From Nitrospiraceae bacterium (lineage in GTDB: Bacteria > Nitrospirota > Nitrospiria > Nitrospirales > Nitrospiraceae), in contig SHZW01000008.1 in assembly GCA_009692155.1 (NCBI GenBank), forward strand, positions 27,819-91,818: DNA of 64,000 nt, given 5' to 3'. The position numbers and the translations under genes were made by a program. The notes below the pieces were generated by a model. That model saw nothing but the letters and a program-made list of their open reading frames with translations, had not been told where the DNA came from and did no database searches. Numbering within the stretch: the stretch's first letter is position 1; every line of letters begins with the position of its first letter. Below, in pieces: positions 57,872 through 64,000 of this stretch.

Positions 57872-60271
57872 ATGTTACAGAAGAAATGGAAGCGTTGGGT
57901 GACGCTTCCATGGTTCGTGGCCAATCCTAGCCGGAACTCGGAACGGCTGCGCGATGTCGCGTTTTGCGCGCTGCTGACCGTGCCCCTCCTGCTGCTTTTC
58001 TATCGGGTGCCGCTCCAGGGTTACCTTCTTGAAGGCATGGTAGATCGCCGAGAGTACATGCTGCCATTCCATTACCTGAATCTGCGTGCATTCCAGGACG
58101 GTCAATACCCCCAGTGGAATGCATTCCATTACGATGGCGCCCCGCTCGCCTGGATAAGCCTCGACATCGCTTGGAGTCCACTGAACTGGCCGCTCTATTT
58201 TTGGGGCAACGATCAGCTAGTTCCAATTTATAGCACGTGGCTTCAGATATTGAAGCAGTTGCTGACAATCATCTTCGCGTACATGTTCTTTCGCGCCGTC
58301 ATCGCGCGCCCCGTTGTGGCGGCGCTCGCCGCCGCAGCCTATGCGTGGTCGGCACCAGCGATCTGGGTCATGATCACCGGCGATCACACTTTCTATATGT
58401 TCTTCCCACTGGGGATGTTGCTGCTCTTCCGCTCGCGGGAAGGCTTCCGCATCCACCAGCTTGCGTGCTTGAGCCTCATTCTCGCGATCGAGATTGCCGG
58501 TAGCCCGTTGCAGTGGAGCTACTATCTTTGGATTGTTTGGCTCGTCTATGCGGCTTACCTGACAGTTCCGGAATGGCGCCGACACAACTTCAAGGTAAAC
58601 AAAATTCCGGCACCGATGGTGTTGTTTGCCAGCGCGACCGCTATAGCTGGGTTGTTAGCAGCGCCTAAGATTATCCCATTTGTGTTCGCGTTGCTGCGCG
58701 GCGATGCATTGCGCGGTCAGGGGTTGACGATTGCCGAAGCGGTCCAATATTCGCGCACGCCTATCGCTGCTTTCCTGCGCCTGATCGCATCGAACGTACT
58801 GGGGTATAGAAGCTACTCGTATTGGGATCTCTATCCTCTTCTGCTCTCGGCCGGGCCCGCCCAGAACTATGTCGAGACGATGCTGGCGAATGCCGGTGTG
58901 ATACCGATTGCACTTACTGTTGCCGCGCTGTTCAGTCGAACGGTGCGCCGCGAAGCGAAGTTTCCGCTGGCCATGATCTTGGCCATCTTGCTCATCCTGC
59001 CAGGCTCACCGCTGACCTATGTGTTCGTGGCGCTGACCGGTACTGGCCTCAAGTATTCGCGGCTTGCCGCCTTCCTGCCGCTCTTCATAGGCTGGGCCGC
59101 CGCGCTTGTGCTCGCGCGAGAGCTTGAGTTGACAACATGGCGCGCGCTCACTTGGGCAGCCATTGTCGTTGGGGCATCGGCGGTCATCGGTTTTGTCGCG
59201 GCGTTTCTCGCCATACCGAGAATGCGCGAGGCGGTTCAATCTTATTACTTGAACACCTTTTACTGGTCGCTTGCACTGCTCGCGGCCGTCGCAGTTGCCG
59301 CCGTCGGGCTATTTGTTTGCAACAGGAAGGGTATCATTTCCTCTGCGACACGGAACGGGTTGTTGGTAGTCGTGACCGTGGCCGATCTTTTTGCAAGTGC
59401 GTCGATCTTCGGTGTGCACACATACAATTGGTTCTTGGTTCCGGGGCAATCGTTCTACGCGAGCGATGCGTCGTTAGATCGGCTCGTTGCCGACTACGCG
59501 CGAAGTCAGGACTTTCGCCTCGAGACTTTCCGGTCACCTCTGCATTTCACTGCCTCGCCATTCCCGACAGCGAACTCCAACATCGTCTACGGCCTGCCGC
59601 AGGCATCTGGCTTCAGCAGTACGCTGCCGAGACGTTATATGGAGTTTGCGCAGGCCCTCGGCGGTGCGAAGTCGACTGGCTGGTTCATCGCTCCTTCTCC
59701 CGCGTTAGATAAACTCAGCGCCGTCCGATGGCGGCAGATCAGTGACGACGACCAATTTCGCTTCGAGCCGGTTGCGCCATTTTTGGCGCGCGCGCGCCTC
59801 GTCGGACACTATCGCGTCGCCTCCGATGCGGACGCTCTTCAACTCCTGCGAACCGATGCGCTTCCTGATGGTGAGATCGTGCTGCGTGAGAAGCCCGCCT
59901 CCCCACCCGAATCGAGTTGCACGCAAGGTCAAGTTACTTGGGAACCGGCGCCCGTGAACGGGAAGATACTCAATGTTGAAGTTCCTGCTGCCTGTTTGCT
60001 CTACATCGCAGATTCACTCTATCCTGGGTGGAGTGTAACCGTAGACGGTGCGCCGGCTCGGCTCCTCTCGGCGAATTACATGTTCATGGCTGTCGAAGTG
60101 GCGCCTGGCAAGCACAGGATCGCACTCGATTACGTCAATCCGGACATAATCATTTCCTATGTCTTTGTCGCCATCGGCCTGATTATTTTGCTTGCTGCCA
60201 CTCTCGTGCTCCATCGCGTAGGGAAACGGCCCCTGGGCAAACCATTGACCGGCGGATCAACTCTGCTCTAA
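57872..60271 (+). CDS. YfhO-family polytopic membrane protein 1
   Basis: A 799 aa integral membrane protein with about a dozen membrane segments in the first 500 residues and a periplasmic C-terminal domain, then a last membrane segment (IIISYVFVAIGLIILLAATLVL). The N-terminal loop has the hallmark QYPQWNAFHYDGAPLAW, and the C-terminal SLYPGWSVTVDGAPARLLSANYMFMAVEVAPGKHRI is equally typical of YfhO/GT-C-like proteins, thought to transfer sugars from lipid carriers (Bacillus YfhO glycosylates lipoteichoic acid). AAGGAGGG precedes the ATG. It begins 28 bases after the attR-like site. Substrate unknown; a sugar-polymer role would match the adjacent glucan synthase. Confidence 0.85.
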   Translation: MLQKKWKRWVTLPWFVANPSRNSERLRDVAFCALLTVPLLLLFYRVPLQGYLLEGMVDRREYMLPFHYLNLRAFQDGQYPQWNAFHYDGAPLAWISLDIAWSPLNWPLYFWGNDQLVPIYSTWLQILKQLLTIIFAYMFFRAVIARPVVAALAAAAYAWSAPAIWVMITGDHTFYMFFPLGMLLLFRSREGFRIHQLACLSLILAIEIAGSPLQWSYYLWIVWLVYAAYLTVPEWRRHNFKVNKIPAPMVLFASATAIAGLLAAPKIIPFVFALLRGDALRGQGLTIAEAVQYSRTPIAAFLRLIASNVLGYRSYSYWDLYPLLLSAGPAQNYVETMLANAGVIPIALTVAALFSRTVRREAKFPLAMILAILLILPGSPLTYVFVALTGTGLKYSRLAAFLPLFIGWAAALVLARELELTTWRALTWAAIVVGASAVIGFVAAFLAIPRMREAVQSYYLNTFYWSLALLAAVAVAAVGLFVCNRKGIISSATRNGLLVVVTVADLFASASIFGVHTYNWFLVPGQSFYASDASLDRLVADYARSQDFRLETFRSPLHFTASPFPTANSNIVYGLPQASGFSSTLPRRYMEFAQALGGAKSTGWFIAPSPALDKLSAVRWRQISDDDQFRFEPVAPFLARARLVGHYRVASDADALQLLRTDALPDGEIVLREKPASPPESSCTQGQVTWEPAPVNGKILNVEVPAACLLYIADSLYPGWSVTVDGAPARLLSANYMFMAVEVAPGKHRIALDYVNPDIIISYVFVAIGLIILLAATLVLHRVGKRPLGKPLTGGSTLL

Positions 60272-60512
60272 ATGATCGGGGCATGCGGTGACAGCAGGGC
60301 GCGACGACGAACTCCCACAGCAGGTCGCGCGTCTCGGCAAAACTTTCTATCACGACGTAGAGCAAGCCCCTAGCCGGCCGTGTCCACAATAGAACCCTAC
60401 CGATTTGGCGTCGGAGGAAATAAGTTTCTCGGAGATATAGCACAGCCGGCGAGAGCATAAGGCCAATACCTACGACAAAGGCGAGAACGCCATAGATGAT
60501 CCGCGACGCCAT
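60183..60512 (-). CDS. Small membrane protein, 109 aa
   Basis: ATG 60512 follows GGAGG at five bases, an excellent ribosome binding site. One membrane segment (IIYGVLAFVVGIGLMLSPAVLYL) is followed by RETYFLRRQIGRVLLWTRPARGLLYVVIESFAETRDLLWEF. It starts 17 bases after the stop of the second YfhO-type gene, in the same direction, so is probably co-transcribed with it. The last 89 bases are antisense to the end of the first YfhO-type gene. Family not recognised. Confidence 0.6.
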   Translation of the reverse strand: MASRIIYGVLAFVVGIGLMLSPAVLYLRETYFLRRQIGRVLLWTRPARGLLYVVIESFAETRDLLWEFVVAPCCHRMPRSFRAELIRRSMVCPGAVSLRDGAREWQQAK

Positions 60513-60529
60513 GCTTTCCTCCGTGTTAG

Positions 60530-62914
60530 TCAATGGCGCCTTCGCCTCAGCACCAAGAACAACACATGCCCGGCTACCAGCGCGAGCCCGGCGCCGGCAA
60601 TCGCGAGCGCTGGTACGAGATGAGGGTTACGATAGCTCAACCTCACTTCGTGATTGCCCGGCGGGACCGGAAGCGCCATGAAGGCGTAGTTCGCCTCATA
60701 GATCGGCACCGGCCTGCCTTCGACCGTTGCGGTCCAGCCTTGGTAGAAAGAGTCTGCAATGTAGAGCAGCGCCGAGCGCTCGGTCCTGACGGTCATGCTC
60801 AGGTCGTTGAGCGGAGAGTTGTGCCACGTGACTTCTCCGTCGGACTTGCCTTCGGGCGGCAGACCACTTTCATTCGCGACGATGATTGGTGAGGCGACGA
60901 GGTCGTGACCGGCGCGGATAGCATCGAGCGCATCGGCAGACGACTTCGCGAGCGTGTATCGATCAAGAAGTCGTGCCCGTGGCTGCGGGTTTTTGATGGG
61001 CGTGAACCGAAACTCCGGGCCGATAGCCTGCGCGTAGGCTGCCGCGCTGACGTAAGCGAGGCGATCCTTTACGTGAATGGTGCGGAACGCGTGCTCGTTT
61101 CCATCTAGCGCTAGCGCTAAAACCGCGAGCCGCGCTGGCGTGGTACTGGTAAATCCAGAAACCTGCGGTATATTGTAGATCGTGTTCGAGTTCGTCACTG
61201 GAAACGGATTTCTGAACAGCGTCGCATAGCGAAAATCCGCCAAACGGAAGTTCCGGTGTACAAAAAACTCCTCCTGGATGCGATCGAGCGCCAAATTGCT
61301 GGCGTAGAGTCCTTGGGCGGGCACGAGAAAGGAAAAGTAGGTCTTTACTTCATAGCGCGCCGCACTGAATAACAACTCTATACCGGTCGCTACAATGATC
61401 ATCAACTGAAAGGCGCGCGCGGCGATGATTCTTCGACGCAACAACTCAGCCGAGATCAGCGCCAGAACCATCAGGCTCAGCGCGAGAACTGCCGAGTTTC
61501 GGAACGGCCTCCAGTAATATAGATAGAAATCCGCGTCCCTGATCAGTCGTGGAACACTGAACGGGTGTATAAACAGCCCGGGCGTGCCCTGGCGGTAGGC
61601 GTAGAACTCGATTGTGAGCGCAGCCAACAGCGCAAGGACGGCCGCAGTGAAGACCATGATCGTGATACGCGCACGCCGAGAGTCGAGCAAACCGACGACG
61701 TGAGCCAAGGCAGCGCCGCCCAACCACGCCAAAAAGAAACCGAGGTAGACGGCGAGCCGGCTGTAGATAATCTGAAAGTTCGTTAGCTTCAGCATCAGCT
61801 CGCCGAGCGTGCTTCTGGGCAGGATCAGGAGGACGATGATTATGACAGCGGCGGGAAAACGCACCGTAGAGCGTACGGTTGGCACCGCCACGGCAAGAAC
61901 GGCGAGCGCAAGCGTCAGAATGCCAGCATAGCCCAGCATCGTCTCAACGTAGTTCGAATGAACGCCCTCGATGAACGCCAGCGGATAGTCGGGGTGGGTT
62001 ATGTGGCCCAGCAGATTTGCCGAGATCAGTCGAACATAGGCGATCAGCGGCGTGAAATAGTTATCTAAGTTCCCAGGACTTACATGGCCGCGGATGATCT
62101 CGCCACTGCGTAGTCCCATGAAAAAAGGGAATATCTTGGGCATTGAAAGGAAGGCCGCCAGCGCACTGCCGTAGCCTAATAGGACGAGTGGTATCGGGAT
62201 GGCAGTGACCAGTGCTGGGCAGACCCGCATCTTAAGCCGCGCCGATCCAAAGCTGAGATAGACGGCATAGGCCGTCCAGAACAGCCACATAAAGAACGTC
62301 CACTGGTAGTAATCGCCGACAACGTCGATCGCGAGGATGACGCCGAACACTGCGACGTGCCAAGCGCAAAGGCGCTCCACCGCAAGACGCAGCAGATACA
62401 TGCCGAGCGGCAGGAACATGAAGGTGGTAAGCTCGCTCGTGATCGTCGCCCACACCGCGCCGGCCGACCACGAGTAGGCCAAGGCAGCGAACACCGCACC
62501 TTCGAGCGACGGAATGACCCGGCGGAAAAAAAATGTTGCGAAGACGCCCATCGCAAGGTGCTTGACGATCTGCAGCCACGTTAGATAGGAGAGAATCGTG
62601 TCCTCGCTGCCGAAAAAGTAGAGCGGCCAGTTCAACGGATTGAGCGCGAGATCAATCCCGGTGTAGGAGATCGGCAGACCGTTGAACTGGTAGGGGTCCC
62701 ACTGCGGAAACTGCCCGTGCTGAAAGGTCCTGAGATTGAGGAAGTGGAACGGGTTGGTGACCTCCTTCCGGTCGATCATCCCGTCGAGCACGTAGCCGTT
62801 TAATACAGGCGCGAAGAGGACTAGCAGGGGAACGGCGAGCGCAAGCGTCCATAGGACGAGCGCCAGCGTTTCGTCGCGCGCTGGTTCGGTGTATTGCCCC
62901 GCCGGGTCTGTCAT
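60530..62914 (-). CDS. YfhO-family polytopic membrane protein 2
   Basis: A 794 aa paralogue of YfhO-type protein 1, in convergent orientation. Matching segments: QFPQWDPYQFNGLPISYTGI with QYPQWNAFHYDGAPLAWISL; LNPLNWPLYFFGSEDTILSY with WSPLNWPLYFWGNDQLVPIY; and SFYQGWTATVEGRPVPIYEA with SLYPGWSVTVDGAPARLLSA. About 12 membrane segments and a C-terminal soluble domain ending in a membrane helix and RRRRH. The arrangement could come from an inverted duplication, but divergence is high. Confidence 0.85.
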   Translation of the reverse strand: MTDPAGQYTEPARDETLALVLWTLALAVPLLVLFAPVLNGYVLDGMIDRKEVTNPFHFLNLRTFQHGQFPQWDPYQFNGLPISYTGIDLALNPLNWPLYFFGSEDTILSYLTWLQIVKHLAMGVFATFFFRRVIPSLEGAVFAALAYSWSAGAVWATITSELTTFMFLPLGMYLLRLAVERLCAWHVAVFGVILAIDVVGDYYQWTFFMWLFWTAYAVYLSFGSARLKMRVCPALVTAIPIPLVLLGYGSALAAFLSMPKIFPFFMGLRSGEIIRGHVSPGNLDNYFTPLIAYVRLISANLLGHITHPDYPLAFIEGVHSNYVETMLGYAGILTLALAVLAVAVPTVRSTVRFPAAVIIIVLLILPRSTLGELMLKLTNFQIIYSRLAVYLGFFLAWLGGAALAHVVGLLDSRRARITIMVFTAAVLALLAALTIEFYAYRQGTPGLFIHPFSVPRLIRDADFYLYYWRPFRNSAVLALSLMVLALISAELLRRRIIAARAFQLMIIVATGIELLFSAARYEVKTYFSFLVPAQGLYASNLALDRIQEEFFVHRNFRLADFRYATLFRNPFPVTNSNTIYNIPQVSGFTSTTPARLAVLALALDGNEHAFRTIHVKDRLAYVSAAAYAQAIGPEFRFTPIKNPQPRARLLDRYTLAKSSADALDAIRAGHDLVASPIIVANESGLPPEGKSDGEVTWHNSPLNDLSMTVRTERSALLYIADSFYQGWTATVEGRPVPIYEANYAFMALPVPPGNHEVRLSYRNPHLVPALAIAGAGLALVAGHVLFLVLRRRRH

Positions 62915-63862
62915 CTCACGCGTTACCTTTACCGCTCACCACACCATCCATCCCACCACGATTCCCGCCCGATGGCCACCCCGTGAGCACAAGAAGCGCT
63001 GCGTGGTGACAGCCATCTAAAATCAGCAGATGTTTCTTTGACAGCCATATTGGGCTGTGCTAAGAATCGCTCGTATGTCAGTAACGAAGGCTTCCAACTT
63101 CCATGACAGAATGATAGTGTGCACATGATGTTTTCCGGATCGTTCGGTAAAGCCTCCGTATCCTCTTCAGAGCTTTCTTGTTGAGAGGAGCGAAAAGCAG
63201 TATCGGTGTTCGGGAACAGCATATCGGATCTGTTTACCTACCTCAATGTCCAAATACTGGGCCTGAAGCCATTTCATGTGAACTGGATCAAGGCGGTCCT
63301 GCTGGCTCTGTGCGGGGGGGGACGTTGGTCTGGACCGCCGCCTCAACCCGTTCGGTTTTGCTGATGCGAGCATGGCTGTTTCGTTTGAACAGCCTGGAAC
63401 GCCCGACGCACCATGCCCTCGCGTGGGGAACAGGCTTCTTGCTAGCAGTCATCCTCAGCATGCAAGAGCGTGTCAGTTTTATCAACTTCAGACGATGTGG
63501 GATATGGCGGCCGAATCAAACGTGGCCTGGCATATGGTGCACGGCCCTATATGGCCCCCACCAGTTGCTCAGCAAATGAGCGGACTAAGAAATAGGTGAA
63601 GCGAGGGCTCTGGACGGATACCATCCTGTGCCACCGTGGGAATGGCGACATCGGGGCAGTAGTCCCTAGTGATCCTTTAACAACGCCACACCTGGCGGAT
63701 TCACAGTCTGACCGCCTTTACGATCCACAATCACAATGATCTTCTTTCCATTGTCTTCGTTCCGCATCTCGGCAGGGATCAACCGAGCGGCAATCTTGTA
63801 ATACTCGCGATCAGGTTCAGCCAGCGACCTCTTCGTCACGGAGATACAAGGCTCAAATTCGC
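62915..63862. other. Gene-poor, probably degenerate region at the end of the accessory segment
   Basis: About 950 bp, visibly lower in GC than the flanks, with no gene I can support. Between 63205 and 63330 a frame reads SISDLFTYLNVQILGLKPFH, then VNWIKAVLLALCGGG, ending at a G8 run (63314-63321); the +1 frame then continues open for about 80 codons (LVWTAASTRSVLLMRAWLFR). This looks like a frameshifted coding relic. A minus-strand frame of up to 73 codons (63666-63887; REYYKIAARLIPAEMRNEDN) is a second possible remnant. Confidence 0.55.
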
Positions 63863-64000
63863 ATGCCCACCCTGTCTGACAAACCAACCGGCCGCGTGCG
63901 GCTCGTCCGCGGACGGGAGCAGGCAGTCCTCGCCGGCTACCTCTGGATCTATGCCGGACACATTGCAGAGGTGGCCGGCGAACCGGCGCCCGGCGACCTG
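63863..64000 (+). CDS. RlmI-like 23S rRNA cytosine methyltransferase, N-terminal part (cut by window edge)
   Basis: Only 46 codons are visible: VRLVRGREQAVLAGYLWIYA, then GHIAEVAGEPAPGDL. This matches the N-terminal PUA domain of class I SAM-dependent rRNA (cytosine-C5) methyltransferases of the RlmI/YccW group (typically GRE..LL.GHPWVy.geI..v.g.p.pGdlV). The methyltransferase domain lies beyond the window. No ribosome binding site is evident before ATG 63863. Confidence 0.75.
   Translation, partial: MPTLSDKPTGRVRLVRGREQAVLAGYLWIYAGHIAEVAGEPAPGDL

Noticed and set aside
63178..63579. 133 codon plus-strand frame as a gene
   Set aside because: It lacks a ribosome binding site and recognisable domain, and its first part makes more sense in a different frame before the G8 run.

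Overview
This is a 64 kb piece of a GC-rich (roughly 60 % by eye) Gram-negative bacterial chromosome. Outer-membrane biogenesis genes (lptE, TonB receptor, SurA-like chaperones, heptose genes gmhA and hldE-C) and the gene repertoire fit Nitrospirota, most likely a Nitrospira-like organism. A 126 bp palindromic repeat (738-863) also resembles repeats I associate with that group. The taxonomic call is inference; there is no 16S rRNA gene and no nitrification gene here.

Layout. 1-6.6 kb: end of an O6-alkylguanine-DNA alkyltransferase, dtd, an unknown protein, an isoaspartyl peptidase, a VOC protein, then (minus) mtgA translationally coupled to a frameshifted TonB receptor, and engB. 6.7-12.6 kb (minus): hldE-C, mfd and two parvulin-type foldases. 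12.7-17.8 kb: a small protein, then a minus-strand run nfeD, stomatin, gmhA, a deoxyhypusine-synthase-like gene, SprT-like protease and dinB. 17.9-19.1 kb: a truncated CARF-like protein and two small proteins. 19.1-25.8 kb: hemL, an unusual histidine-phosphatase/phosphofructokinase fusion divergent from pyruvate kinase, and a phosphoglycolate-phosphatase-like gene. 25.8-34 kb: a complementary pair of M16 peptidases, an HTH/metallo-beta-lactamase fusion, a site-2 protease, two OB-fold-like exported paralogues and a large exported protein. 34-38.1 kb: a minus-strand peroxide-response cluster (PerR, two di-haem cytochrome c peroxidases, ECF sigma, zinc-finger anti-sigma, cupredoxin) with a PerR-type operator over its promoter. 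38.2-48.4 kb: der, a caspase-domain remnant, a toxin-antitoxin pair, a nucleotidase, a frameshifted sulfatase-modifying-factor protein, a methyltransferase, leuS-lptE-holA, rpsT and pyrF.

48.5-63.8 kb looks accessory. A tRNA-His gene is followed by a 9.28 kb segment bounded by an exact 23 bp copy of the tRNA 3' end. It carries one giant cyclic beta-1,2-glucan synthase (NdvB/ChvB type, 2905 aa). A 193 bp direct repeat with a good sigma-70 promoter lies upstream of that gene and again upstream of the next one. Beyond are two convergent YfhO-type membrane proteins with a small membrane protein between them, then about 950 bp of apparently degenerate DNA before an RlmI-like methyltransferase resumes the core genome.

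The most unusual feature runs through the whole window. Many intergenic gaps contain a locus-specific short word (6-10 nt) repeated imperfectly several times, then its reverse complement, giving hairpins with perfect arms of 9-14 bp. The word differs between loci but the architecture does not. These elements run into start and stop codons and have become protein sequence in several genes, including the signal peptide of LptE and Asn/Gln-rich linkers in two exported proteins.
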